The position numbers were made by a program, and so were the translations under genes. Source: Rhodothermus marinus (GTDB taxonomy: Bacteria; Bacteroidota; Rhodothermia; Rhodothermales; Rhodothermaceae). From it: DNA of 64,000 nt. The stretch lies in the NCBI RefSeq assembly GCF_009936275.1, contig NZ_AP019797.1:921501-985500 (forward strand), given 5' to 3'. Shown here piece after piece: positions 7,706-16,005 of this stretch (the stretch's first letter is position 1; each line of letters begins with the position of its first letter). The notes beneath the pieces were generated by a model. The model ran no database searches, was not told the origin of the DNA, and was given only the letters and a program-made list of their open reading frames with translations.

Positions 7706-8203
7706 TCAGGAAGCTTCGGCTTCGGCGGTCTCCTGGAGCGGCTGGAGGCGATGCTTTTCTTCGTCGGTCAGGATGCGCTCCAGGTCCAGCAGGATGAGCA
7801 GGCGATCGTCGAGCTTGGCCACGCCCGTGATGTAGTGGGCATCGATGCCGATGGCCAGCTCCGGCGGCGGTTCGATCACGCCGGCATCGACGCGCAACAC
7901 CTCGCGTACGGCATCGACCATGAAGCCGACGATCTTGTCGCCCAGTTCCACCACGATGATGCGCGAGTTCTTATCGCGCTCGCGCCGCGGCAGGTTGAAC
8001 CGCTTGCGCAGGTCCACGACGGGCACGATGCGCCCGCGCAGGTTGATGACGCCTTCGACGAACGCGGGCGCATTCGGCACGCGCGTAATATCGACGGGCC
8101 GGATGATCTCCTGCACGTTCAGAATGTCGACGCCAAACTCTTCGTTTTCGATCAGAAAACTGACCAGTTGGAGAATCTGCGAACGAGACGTCTGCTGCTG
8201 CAT
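7706..8203 (-). CDS. cheW: Chemotaxis coupling protein CheW
   Basis: 165 residues from the ATG at 8203; an upstream TTG at 8227 is possible but less likely. A single CheW/SH3-like domain with FGVDILNVQEI, the signature NLRGRIVPVVDLR, a central GFMVDAVREV strand and the closing LLDLERIL. It links chemoreceptors to the P5 domain of CheA. It is the first gene of the chemotaxis operon, preceded by a near-perfect sigma-28 promoter and by the terminator of the flagellar operon. The C-terminal tail after the domain is short and Glu/Ala-rich. Confidence 0.95.
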   Translation of the reverse strand: MQQQTSRSQILQLVSFLIENEEFGVDILNVQEIIRPVDITRVPNAPAFVEGVINLRGRIVPVVDLRKRFNLPRRERDKNSRIIVVELGDKIVGFMVDAVREVLRVDAGVIEPPPELAIGIDAHYITGVAKLDDRLLILLDLERILTDEEKHRLQPLQETAEAEAS

Positions 8204-8248
8204 GGCCAGCGGTGGGGTTGAATCCAACAGGAATACCTTCCGGCTACC

Positions 8249-8275
8249 ATATCGGCCAGAAAGGGCGCTTCTTTA
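8249..8275 (-). promoter_or_regulatory. Sigma-28-type promoter for the cheW-cheB operon
   Basis: Minus strand TAAA, 15 bases, GCCGATAT: an exact match to the classical flagellar sigma-28 (sigma-D) consensus and spacing. It lies about 46 bases upstream of the cheW ATG and downstream of the terminator at 8297-8332, so it is correctly placed to start a separate chemotaxis transcript. Confidence 0.88.
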
Positions 8276-8296
8276 GAGAAATATGAGGTCTTTACG

Positions 8297-8332
8297 TAAA
8301 AAAGCGTACCCCGGCCACAGGCCGGGGTACGC
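8297..8332 (-). terminator. Rho-independent terminator of the flgB-flgE2 operon
   Basis: A perfect 13-base stem (GCGTACCCCGGCC on one arm) with a 3-base loop at 8304-8332, followed on the minus strand by a run of T. It lies 21 bases past the stop of the second hook gene. Confidence 0.92.
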
Positions 8333-8350
8333 CGGGAGGTTCACCGCAAA

Positions 8351-8806
8351 CGCTTATCGTTTGAGCTGGACGAGTTCCTGGAGCATTTCGTCGGAAGTCG
8401 TGATGATGCGGGCCGAGGCCTGGTAGCCGCGCTGCGTGACGATCATGTCGGTGAACTCGGTGGCCAGGTCCACGTTGCTCATCTCGAGCGTACCGGCCAC
8501 GATCACCGTGCGGTTCAGCTCGACGCCGGCGCGTCCCAGGGCCAGATCGCCCGAGGAGCTGGTCAGGCTCCAGAGGTTGTCGCCGACCTGTTGCAGGCCG
8601 TTGACGTTGTTAACGGACCCGAGGGCCAGTTGATAGATTTTTTGCTGGTAGCCGTTGGAGAAGTTGAGTTCGACGATGCCTTCCTGGTTGATGCTGAAGC
8701 CGATGAGGGAGCCGGGGGGTTGGCCGTCCTGGTCGCGGACGGTGGCGGTGGTGGAGCCGGCGTACTGGGTGAGGGCATCGTCGGCCCCCGCCAGGTTCAG
8801 CGTGAA
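8351..8806 (-). repeat. Hook-gene 3' repeat, copy in flgE2
   Basis: About 456 bases, nearly identical to 10162-10617, with a few silent differences. It codes the C-terminal part of the hook protein. Confidence 0.92.
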
Positions 8807-10030
8807 AGTCTCATCTAGGCCATCCCCATTGAAATCCAGAGATACCGGCAATGTGAGTTCCCCGTCACCGCTCAGATCGTCAATCAGACCGCCATCGACC
8901 GCACGGATTTCTGTGAGCGTTCCCTGGGTGTCATAAATCAACTTGGCCAGATACCCGGTGTGAAGCGGCTGACCGTCCCGATCCAGAATCCGCAATGCCC
9001 ATTCGTCCTGGGGGTCGCCGTTTTCCAGCGAGTTGATCCGTGTAAATTCCAGAATTACCGACGAATCTTTCCCCTGTGCATCGTAAACGACCGTGGAAAT
9101 GGTCACCTTTTCGCCAATCTCCTGGAGCTCCAGACCAATCGGGTTTGCTGGACTGCTGCTCGACAACGGTTCAAAGGTAAAAGAAATTGGGAAGGGTGTG
9201 ATAGAGCCGCTACCGTCGGGATCGTAGTTGTTGACCGTCAACTGAAATGTCGAGGGATCATCCGGGTCGGAAGCCGGAATTTCAGTGATGGTCACGCCTG
9301 AATCTGAGCTGCTCATGCTGGAGATATTCCAGTCTTCATCAAACGTGATTTGAATGTCTGTGGCAATAACCTGGCCATTCTCATCGATGATGCTTCCCGT
9401 CCATTCGTAGATATCATTCCGTTCTACCTGAAAAGTAAACGTAGGATAAAACGGATTATCCGAGGAGATGGTCAACGATACGGGGTCCTGGGTGCTGGCT
9501 TCCGCATTGAGGTTGCCGCGGACGTAGATGTTTTCGGTTTGTTTGGGGGGAGCGGTGGCGCTGAAGGGAACGCGCACGTCTTCGAGCGCGGCCGAGCGCA
9601 GCTCACCGTTTTCATCGAAAGCCCAGCCCTGCACCTGCAAACCGCTGTTGGTCACCAGTTCACCAAAGCGGTTGATCGTGAAATTGCCGGCGCGCGTCAG
9701 GTAGATGCGATCCCCGCCACGGACGACGAAGAACCCGTCGCCGTTGATGCCCAGGTCGGTGGCCACGCCGGTGTTTTCGAGGGCGCCCTGGGCGAAGTTC
9801 ACATCGATCGAACCCACCGAGACGCCCAGCCCGACGTAGGCGGGGTTGATGCCACGGCCGCCGGCGGTGCGGCCCACACCCAGCAGCGTCTGGCCGAGCA
9901 GTTCGTTGAAGGCGGCGCGGCCGCGTTTGAAGGCGGTGGTGTTGACGTTGGCGATGTTGTTGGAGATGACGTCCATGCGGACCTGATGGCTTTTGAGTCC
10001 GGAGACGCCGGTGCGCAGAGAGCGAATCAT
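8354..10030 (-). CDS. flgE: Flagellar hook protein FlgE, second copy with enlarged central domain
   Basis: 558 residues. The N-terminal rod/hook domain (MIRSLRTGVSGLKSHQ, then NNIANVNTTAFKRGRA) and the C-terminal domain (ending ITTSDEMLQELVQLKR) match the upstream copy at 10165-11412. The first 177 residues are the same, and the last 158 or so agree. The centre (about residues 178-408, bases 8807-9499) is unrelated in most of its length to that of the first copy, about 143 residues longer, and noticeably less GC-rich. The hook is the universal joint between rod and filament; its central domains are surface exposed. The two genes may form a mixed hook, alternative hooks, or one may be a different rod/hook member; N and C termini favour FlgE. 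Confidence 0.92.
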   Translation of the reverse strand: MIRSLRTGVSGLKSHQVRMDVISNNIANVNTTAFKRGRAAFNELLGQTLLGVGRTAGGRGINPAYVGLGVSVGSIDVNFAQGALENTGVATDLGINGDGFFVVRGGDRIYLTRAGNFTINRFGELVTNSGLQVQGWAFDENGELRSAALEDVRVPFSATAPPKQTENIYVRGNLNAEASTQDPVSLTISSDNPFYPTFTFQVERNDIYEWTGSIIDENGQVIATDIQITFDEDWNISSMSSSDSGVTITEIPASDPDDPSTFQLTVNNYDPDGSGSITPFPISFTFEPLSSSSPANPIGLELQEIGEKVTISTVVYDAQGKDSSVILEFTRINSLENGDPQDEWALRILDRDGQPLHTGYLAKLIYDTQGTLTEIRAVDGGLIDDLSGDGELTLPVSLDFNGDGLDETFTLNLAGADDALTQYAGSTTATVRDQDGQPPGSLIGFSINQEGIVELNFSNGYQQKIYQLALGSVNNVNGLQQVGDNLWSLTSSSGDLALGRAGVELNRTVIVAGTLEMSNVDLATEFTDMIVTQRGYQASARIITTSDEMLQELVQLKR

Positions 10031-10137
10031 GGCCGTTACTTCGCGTTTGGTTTTACAGGATGCTCAGGATGAGCGCTGCAGCGTCGGTCGGTCGGCTGCA
10101 GCAACCGGCATCCCAGATGGGGCCTGCCGGTGCGTTC
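9500..10137 (-). repeat. Hook-gene 5' repeat including the leader, copy of flgE2
   Basis: Matches 10882-11519 at a constant offset of 1382 bases. It covers 531 coding bases that appear identical plus about 107 non-coding leader bases with about four substitutions. The duplication therefore included the region upstream of the gene. Confidence 0.92.
10075..10102 (-). other. Leader inverted repeat upstream of flgE2
   Basis: Two GCTGCAGC octamers 12 bases apart, conserved in the leader of both hook genes. They could form a small mRNA hairpin before the start codon. Confidence 0.4.
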
Positions 10138-10161
10138 AGGTTCACCGGATTACACTATGAG

Positions 10162-10617
10162 CGCTTATCGTTTGAGCTGGACGAGTTCCTGGAGCATTTC
10201 GTCGGAAGTCGTGATGATGCGGGCCGAGGCCTGGTAGCCGCGCTGCGTGACGATCATGTCGGTAAATTCCGTGGCCAGGTCCACGTTGCTCATCTCGAGC
10301 GTACCGGCCACGATCACCGTGCGGTTGAGTTCGACGCCGGCGCGGCCCAGGGCCAGATCGCCCGAGGAGCTGGTCAGGCTCCAGAGGTTGTCGCCGACCT
10401 GTTGCAGGCCGTTGACGTTGTTAACGGACCCGAGGGCCAGTTGATAGATTTTTTGCTGGTAGCCGTTGGAGAAGTTGAGTTCGACGATGCCTTCCTGGTT
10501 GATGCTGAAGCCGATGAGGGAGCCGGGGGGTTGGCCGTCCTGGTCGCGGACGGTGGCGGTGGTGGAGCCGGCGTACTGGGTGAGGGCATCGTCGGCCCCC
10601 GCCAGGTTCAGCGTGAA
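10162..10617 (-). repeat. Hook-gene 3' repeat, copy in flgE1
   Basis: Partner of 8351-8806. Confidence 0.92.
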
Positions 10618-11412
10618 GCTTTCCAGAGTGCCATCATTGTCGATGTCCCAGTCGAACGTCTGGAGCGCTTCGGTGGGATCCAGGTTGCCCTGCGTGTCGA
10701 AGGTGATCAGGTTATCGCCACTGGTAATCGTAACACCCAGGGGATTCCCGTCTTCGTCCAGCAAATTCCATTGCCATTCGTTGGGATTGGAGGTTCTTGT
10801 AAATTCAATGATGATGGTTTTGGCTTTCCCCTGCGGATCATACACGACGGTAGAGACCGTCACGCTTTCGCCGGCTGCCAATTCCGCATTGAGGTTGCCG
10901 CGGACGTAGATGTTTTCGGTTTGTTTGGGGGGAGCGGTGGCGCTGAAGGGAACGCGCACGTCTTCGAGCGCGGCCGAGCGCAGCTCACCGTTTTCATCGA
11001 AAGCCCAGCCCTGCACCTGCAAACCGCTGTTGGTCACCAGTTCACCAAAGCGGTTGATCGTGAAATTGCCGGCGCGCGTCAGGTAGATGCGATCCCCGCC
11101 ACGGACGACGAAGAACCCGTCGCCGTTGATGCCCAGGTCGGTGGCCACGCCGGTGTTTTCGAGGGCGCCCTGGGCGAAGTTCACATCGATCGAACCCACC
11201 GAGACGCCCAGCCCGACGTAGGCGGGGTTGATGCCACGGCCGCCGGCGGTGCGGCCCACACCCAGCAGCGTCTGGCCGAGCAGTTCGTTGAAGGCGGCGC
11301 GGCCGCGTTTGAAGGCGGTGGTGTTGACGTTGGCGATGTTGTTGGAGATGACGTCCATGCGGACCTGATGGCTTTTGAGTCCGGAGACGCCGGTGCGCAG
11401 AGAGCGAATCAT
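10165..11412 (-). CDS. flgE: Flagellar hook protein FlgE, first copy
   Basis: 415 residues, an ordinary FlgE length. It has the flagellar rod/hook N-terminal motif, a beta-rich middle with VSTVVYDPQGK and the FLG-C-terminal segment with EMSNVDLATEFTDMIVTQRGYQ. It follows flgD and the flagellar operon protein, the normal order for hook assembly genes. It is followed after 134 bases by a second hook gene with near-identical ends. The centre between the shared flanks (about residues 178-265) is short compared with the second copy. Secreted through the flagellar export apparatus, so no signal peptide is present. Confidence 0.95.
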   Translation of the reverse strand: MIRSLRTGVSGLKSHQVRMDVISNNIANVNTTAFKRGRAAFNELLGQTLLGVGRTAGGRGINPAYVGLGVSVGSIDVNFAQGALENTGVATDLGINGDGFFVVRGGDRIYLTRAGNFTINRFGELVTNSGLQVQGWAFDENGELRSAALEDVRVPFSATAPPKQTENIYVRGNLNAELAAGESVTVSTVVYDPQGKAKTIIIEFTRTSNPNEWQWNLLDEDGNPLGVTITSGDNLITFDTQGNLDPTEALQTFDWDIDNDGTLESFTLNLAGADDALTQYAGSTTATVRDQDGQPPGSLIGFSINQEGIVELNFSNGYQQKIYQLALGSVNNVNGLQQVGDNLWSLTSSSGDLALGRAGVELNRTVIVAGTLEMSNVDLATEFTDMIVTQRGYQASARIITTSDEMLQELVQLKR

Positions 11413-11519
11413 GGCCGTTACTTCGGGTTTGGTTTTGCAGGATGCTCAGGACGAGCGCTGCAGCGTCGGTCGGTCGGCTGCAGCAACCGGCATCCCAGAA
11501 GGGGCCTGCCGGTGCGTTC
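10882..11519 (-). repeat. Hook-gene 5' repeat including the leader, copy of flgE1
   Basis: Partner of 9500-10137. Confidence 0.92.
11457..11484 (-). other. Leader inverted repeat upstream of flgE1
   Basis: GCTGCAGC, 12 bases, GCTGCAGC; the same arrangement as at 10075-10102. Confidence 0.4.
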
Positions 11520-11528
11520 GTTCAGTCG

Positions 11529-11918
11529 TTACAGGATGTAGGCACTGTCAATCTGGGTGAAAATCCGTTGCTGCATTTCCTGGCGGTCGAGGGCCGTCAC
11601 CACGGTGCGGTTCGTGACGCTGACGATGAAGGCTGCCTCAGGGTGCAGCACCAGCGCTTCGCGCGCACCTTTAGCCGACAGCTCCTGCACGGCCTCGGTG
11701 AGCTGTCGGGCCAGCAGGTCATCGAAGGCGATGCCGCGCTGGGCGATGCGCTGGCGCGCGTGGGCCGAGAGACGCACGCCTTCATCGGGCGCCTGCACCT
11801 GGCGCAGCACTTCGGCAAACGAGGAGCGCGGCGGATCGTGCGTGCGCGGCGCCTGCGTGGGCGACGTCGACGTGCCCGGCACAGGCTGCACGCGCGCGGC
11901 CAGTTCCTGTACCTTCAT
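11529..11918 (-). CDS. Flagellar operon protein (TIGR02530-like), between flgD and flgE
   Basis: 129 residues. After a Pro/Thr-rich N-terminal third, the conserved part reads VRLSAHARQRIAQRGI, then a helix and ALVLHPEAAFIVSVTNRTVVTALDR. This is the pattern of the small conserved protein often encoded between flgD and flgE in Firmicutes and other phyla. Its function is not established as far as I know; location suggests hook assembly. It starts 27 bases after flgD and has no signal peptide or membrane segment. Confidence 0.85.
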   Translation of the reverse strand: MKVQELAARVQPVPGTSTSPTQAPRTHDPPRSSFAEVLRQVQAPDEGVRLSAHARQRIAQRGIAFDDLLARQLTEAVQELSAKGAREALVLHPEAAFIVSVTNRTVVTALDRQEMQQRIFTQIDSAYIL

Positions 11919-11945
11919 GGCGTTTCTTATGGTTTAATGGAAGGT

Positions 11946-12638
11946 CTATTCGGATTCCACGCCCCGGACGGACTGCATGGGCACCGAGCGGTCACCGATC
12001 CAGAGCAGAATGCCCTCGGGGCCGAACGTCACGCGGGTGACGCGTCCGCGCACGAAGGAGCGGGCCGCTACCGGATCGCCATCGGCATCGGTGGCAAGCA
12101 CCTCGATCGTGTAAGTGCCGGCGGGAAGCGCCTCGCCCGCATCGTTTTTTCCGTCCCATTCCACGGCATGTTCACCCGCGGCCCTGGGGCCCAGGAAGAT
12201 CGTCCGTACCACCTCGCCGGCCTCGTTGCGAATCTGGATGCTGACCTGTTGGGCGGCGTCGCCCAGTTCGATCCGGAAGGGGACAGGTTCTTCGCCCCCC
12301 CAGGTAAGCCGATCGCCTTCGGCTTCGATGATCTTGCCCACCAGCCCGGCCGCTACGCTGTTGTGGATGCCCTGGGCCAGCGCGGCGTAGGCGTCGGACT
12401 GGGCCGCCAGCGTCTCGTTGATGCCGATCAGCTGTTCGACGGTGGAAAACTGAGCCAGCTGTGCGGCAAATTCGCGGCTGTCCAGCGGGTTGATGGGGTC
12501 CTGATAGCGCAGCTGGGTCACCAGCAGTCGCAGGAAGGCTTCTTTGTCCAGCTCCTGCGATGGCGGTGCGGGCGCACTGGGCGTGCTCTGCAGCGCCTGC
12601 TGGCGGATTTCGTCAATGGGAGCGATCAGGGACGGCAT
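11946..12638 (-). CDS. flgD: Flagellar hook capping/assembly protein FlgD
   Basis: 230 residues. The N-terminal FlgD motif DKEAFLRLLVTQLRYQDPINP and FAAQLAQFSTVEQL (about residues 30-75) is followed by a Tudor-like segment and an Ig-like FlgD domain with VEWDGKNDAGEALPAGTYTIEV. FlgD caps the growing hook and is needed for FlgE polymerisation. It lies 12 bases downstream of fliK, giving the usual fliK-flgD-flgE order. Confidence 0.96.
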   Translation of the reverse strand: MPSLIAPIDEIRQQALQSTPSAPAPPSQELDKEAFLRLLVTQLRYQDPINPLDSREFAAQLAQFSTVEQLIGINETLAAQSDAYAALAQGIHNSVAAGLVGKIIEAEGDRLTWGGEEPVPFRIELGDAAQQVSIQIRNEAGEVVRTIFLGPRAAGEHAVEWDGKNDAGEALPAGTYTIEVLATDADGDPVAARSFVRGRVTRVTFGPEGILLWIGDRSVPMQSVRGVESE

Positions 12639-12650
12639 GGCGGTACGGGT

Positions 12651-14864
12651 TTAACCAATCCATTCATGTCGGCTACCGGGACGCAGCACCCGTGCACGGG
12701 AAGATTCGGCCGGTGCAGGGCCGGACGCATCTGAGCCGGAAGCAAGCGGCGTACCATGAGCGGGGGCCTGCGTGAAGGCCTGTTGTTGCCGGGCGCCCTG
12801 CTCGCCGCCACCGGAGAGCGAGAACTGCACGGCGGTCTGGTACTGCGCCTGCAGCGCCTCCTGAATGCGGTCGGCGTGGGCGGCCACCAGGGCCCGGAGC
12901 TGTGGATCGCTGAGCTGGACCGACACGGCCACGTGGTCGGGATGGCGGCGCGTCTCGACGCGCAGCGTACCTTCGCCGTCGGCCAGTTCCACTTCCAGCA
13001 TCTGTCCGTCGAAATGCTGACGGACGCGTTCGGCAAAAGCCATGGCCATCTGGAACCACGCGGCCGTGCGGATCACCCGCGGCAGGGCCGTTGCCTGCGG
13101 TGGGAGCGCCACCGTATGGGAGGAAGCTACCGGAGGTCGATCGATTTCGTCAGGTGCGTGCTGCACTTCCAGAGAAGAATCGGTTTCGGTATCCTGTTCA
13201 GAGGGAAGCGCAGCTTCGGCCATTGAAGCCTCAGCGTCCTGCATGGAAGGATGTGCAGATGGAGTGGCAGATTTTGCCGGCGTACCGTCCGGCTTTGCTA
13301 CAGTTTCGGAGTGATCCGTGGTCTGAGATGGGGGTGTCACCGCAAGGGAGGAGGTGCTCGGTGGACGACCGGGCTTTTCGGGGGTGTGTCGTACTTCCCG
13401 GGTGATATTCGATTCGAGGTTGTGTCTGAACGCGGGGGTGGTTTCGACCCATGGGGTGTCGGATTCAGGCGTGGAAGGGTGTGCAGGCCTGTGGTCCGAC
13501 ATTGTTGCGGTTTGGGCACCGTCCGTCGCCTCCTCGGAAGGAGGCGCGTACGAGACGTTAGAAGCCTCCCATAGAGAAAGCAACCCTGCAGATTGCGCGG
13601 CAGGATTGCCTGTAGTCTGTTGTGCAGGCGTTCCGGCGGTTGCCAGGGGACCATCGTGGGAGGACTCGGGAAGCGCCTGCTTCTGCGCCACGGGGTTTTT
13701 CTGGCGGACAGCCGTCGCCGGGGCGGCCTCAGCTTCTGTCGGCGTCGGAGCAGAGACGTTGACGGGTTCAGACGCTTCGGCCGTAGTGGAGAGGAGGGGG
13801 TGGGACTCCAGTGCAGGCTCTCCTTGCGATGCGGGTTCGGCGGGCATCGAGGACGCAGAGCGCGACTCCGTGAGCGCTGTCGCCGTTGCTTCCTGATTGA
13901 CCGCTTCTGGATTGGCCTGCAGGCGAATGGGCCGTATCCCGATAGCGGCGCCTGGGTTTACGTCTCTGCGCGATGCACTGGAGCTGGTCTCAGCGAATCG
14001 ATTTTGATCGGTAGGGCCATGATCGCGGTTCGGTGCGGCTCCGGACTGTTGCGCTACGTGGGCTGCCAGTTCAGGGGCAACGGGCGCAGGCGAGTGTCTT
14101 GCTGGCTCTGGCACTGAAACACTTTCCGGTGCCATGGCCGGTGGGCGCTGCGTTTCGGCCTGATCGGGTCGCTGAGGCGCCATCTCGTGCCGGGTCTGGG
14201 CAGAGGTGGCCTGTGTAAAGCGCGCGTCATCGGAGGGCACCAGGGCTTTTGGATCGGCTTCGGCCTCAATGCTTTGCGATCCGCGAAGCGCAGCGCTGCG
14301 CAGGCCCGGAGTTTCTGGATTCGTTTTGTCCGGGGCCCTTTCGGAAAGGGACGGTTCGTCTGATTCGATCGAAGAAGGAAGGGCCGTCTGCGCAGAACCA
14401 TTCGCGTTCGTTTCAGCCCGGGGAATCAGAACGGCCCCGATTTCGTCAGCAGATGCTGTTTTCTGTTCAGGCAATGCGGCATGCGGGGAAGTCGAGGTCT
14501 CGGGCGGGGAAATGGTCGGCGGAGAGGCTGTCGCCACCGCTGAAAGCACCGAAGCAACTTCGGGTGCGAGCGAGACCGACCGGGGGCTCTTCCGATCACG
14601 ATGGGGGTGATGCGTTTCACCGGTCGGCGTCGAAGGTGGCGAGCCAGGTTCTTCCGGCGTTTTCGGCAGGATTTCGCGTCCGGAGCGCGTGTCGTTTTCG
14701 GATGAAGCGTTGGCCGCCGGGTTTTCATCCCCGGGGAAAAACAAAGCCAGGGCTGCTTCCAGCAGTCGGGCGAAGCGGCGCGGTCGGCCTTCCGCCTGAG
14801 GCGCGGCAGGGGCGTTCGCCAGAGGCTGATCGGGAGAGGCGGAGGGTAGGGGCAACAGGTTCAT
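12651..14864 (-). CDS. fliK: Flagellar hook-length control protein FliK
   Basis: 737 residues from the ATG at 14864; a TTG 33 bases upstream is an alternative that would overlap the previous gene. Most of the protein (about 20-600) is a disordered Pro/Ser/Ala/Thr/Glu-rich ruler region of low complexity. The C-terminal FliK domain (about 610-700) shows MLEVELADGEGTLRVETR and VQLSDPQLRALV, the substrate-specificity switch part. FliK measures hook length and switches export from hook to filament proteins. It is much longer than the roughly 400-residue enteric FliK; this fits either a long ruler or simple drift in the linker. Confidence 0.88.
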   Translation of the reverse strand: MNLLPLPSASPDQPLANAPAAPQAEGRPRRFARLLEAALALFFPGDENPAANASSENDTRSGREILPKTPEEPGSPPSTPTGETHHPHRDRKSPRSVSLAPEVASVLSAVATASPPTISPPETSTSPHAALPEQKTASADEIGAVLIPRAETNANGSAQTALPSSIESDEPSLSERAPDKTNPETPGLRSAALRGSQSIEAEADPKALVPSDDARFTQATSAQTRHEMAPQRPDQAETQRPPAMAPESVSVPEPARHSPAPVAPELAAHVAQQSGAAPNRDHGPTDQNRFAETSSSASRRDVNPGAAIGIRPIRLQANPEAVNQEATATALTESRSASSMPAEPASQGEPALESHPLLSTTAEASEPVNVSAPTPTEAEAAPATAVRQKNPVAQKQALPESSHDGPLATAGTPAQQTTGNPAAQSAGLLSLWEASNVSYAPPSEEATDGAQTATMSDHRPAHPSTPESDTPWVETTPAFRHNLESNITREVRHTPEKPGRPPSTSSLAVTPPSQTTDHSETVAKPDGTPAKSATPSAHPSMQDAEASMAEAALPSEQDTETDSSLEVQHAPDEIDRPPVASSHTVALPPQATALPRVIRTAAWFQMAMAFAERVRQHFDGQMLEVELADGEGTLRVETRRHPDHVAVSVQLSDPQLRALVAAHADRIQEALQAQYQTAVQFSLSGGGEQGARQQQAFTQAPAHGTPLASGSDASGPAPAESSRARVLRPGSRHEWIG

Positions 14865-14883
14865 GGTCTCGGAAAGATTACGG

Positions 14884-15480
14884 TTACTGGCTTCCAACCG
14901 AAGTCACTATGGACTCCTGATCGCCGGATTTCTGCATCAGGCGGCTTACCAGGCGGGCCGCCTGTTCGGGGGGGAGCGACTGGAGCAGGAGGGTGCGGCC
15001 GCGTCCCTGGGTTTCCAGGTAGAGCATATCCAGAATTTCGGGGGAGAGCTGGCTCAACAAAGCGCGGCGTTGGTCGTCTTCCAGGCGTGTGATGGTGGTG
15101 GCCAGTTCCTGAGCCTGAATGCGTCGGCGTTCTAAAACAGCCAGTTGCTGTTGTGTTTGTTGCAGATGCCTTTGCGTTTGGGTAAGCGTCTGCTGAAGCG
15201 TGTTCATCTGCTGGTACAGGATGCGAAGCGAGTCGCGCAGCTGCTGCAGGGTATCGCGCGTAGCCGCGAGCGAGTCGGCCAGCAGGGCCAGTGTATCCGG
15301 TGCCAGAGAATCGGTCCGCACAGAATCGGCCAGTGCGCTGTTAAGCTGACGTAAACTATCGAGCTGCTGTTGCACCTGCTGCACGCGCTGCGGGGCGATG
15401 TAGGGCATGGCGAAGTACATCCCCACCACGCCGATGAGGAAAAAGACGATCGCCAGCGCAATGCGAAGCACGAGCTTCAT
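14884..15480 (-). CDS. MotE-like flagellar protein (membrane anchor, coiled coil, MgtE-N-like domain)
   Basis: 198 residues. One N-terminal membrane helix (about 5-27) is followed by a long periplasmic coiled coil rich in Gln/Leu (about 32-130). A small helical C-terminal domain follows (ALLSQLSPEILDMLY ... LLQSLPPEQAARLVSRLM), resembling the MgtE N-terminal fold found in MotE/FlbB-type proteins. Proteins of this plan are commonly encoded between fliJ and fliK. They are linked to stator or basal body stability in some bacteria. Its ATG overlaps the fliJ stop codon (ATGA). Confidence 0.75.
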   Translation of the reverse strand: MKLVLRIALAIVFFLIGVVGMYFAMPYIAPQRVQQVQQQLDSLRQLNSALADSVRTDSLAPDTLALLADSLAATRDTLQQLRDSLRILYQQMNTLQQTLTQTQRHLQQTQQQLAVLERRRIQAQELATTITRLEDDQRRALLSQLSPEILDMLYLETQGRGRTLLLQSLPPEQAARLVSRLMQKSGDQESIVTSVGSQ

Positions 15481-15938
15481 GACGCACGCTGCTGCAGCTT
15501 ACGGACGTAGGCTCCGGTCGCCTGCTCGTCGATCCAGGCGCGCTCGGCGGCGGCTTCGGCTTCCAGATGGCGGGCATATTGCCGCTCGCGCAGGCGTTCA
15601 AGCGATTCCTCCGCCTGCCGGCGTTCCAGTACCAGCGCACGGGCTTCGGCTTCCTGCTGCTGGAGCCGGGCCAGTTGCTGCTCCAGCTGGCGAAGCTGGC
15701 GCCGGGCTTTCAACCAGTAGGCTTCCTGGCGGCGAAGCTGAGCCGGATCGACGGCCGATTGCCGCGCCGCAAGTTCCTGGTGCAGTTGCTCCAGCTTCTG
15801 CCGGGCTGCTTCAATTGCTTCTTCCAGTTTCTGGCGTTCCTGCTGGAGGCGGATCAGCGCCTCTACGGCCTGTTCGGTCTGATGCTGCCGCAGGCGCAGC
15901 ACACTTTGCAACGAAAAGCGGAATTTCTTGCCTTGCAT
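15477..15938 (-). CDS. fliJ: Flagellar export protein FliJ
   Basis: 153 residues, almost wholly a coiled coil rich in Gln, Arg, Glu and Leu. It starts with the FliJ-type MQGKKFRFSLQSVLRLRQHQ. FliJ is the stalk of the FliI ATPase that connects it to FlhA during export. It lies 68 bases downstream of fliI, and its stop overlaps the start of the next gene by 4 bases. Assignment rests on the N-terminal pattern, coiled-coil nature and position. Confidence 0.88.
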   Translation of the reverse strand: MQGKKFRFSLQSVLRLRQHQTEQAVEALIRLQQERQKLEEAIEAARQKLEQLHQELAARQSAVDPAQLRRQEAYWLKARRQLRQLEQQLARLQQQEAEARALVLERRQAEESLERLRERQYARHLEAEAAAERAWIDEQATGAYVRKLQQRAS

Positions 15939-16005
15939 AGGACGCTGCGGGGTACTACACGGCGGTTGTGGAGGTATCTGTCGTTAAAGCAAAAGGTCGG
16001 CCAAT

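Noticed and set aside
12651-14864. Low-complexity long protein between motE-like and flgD genes as a possible surface adhesin
   Set aside because: Position and the C-terminal FliK domain pattern explain it better as a hook-length ruler.
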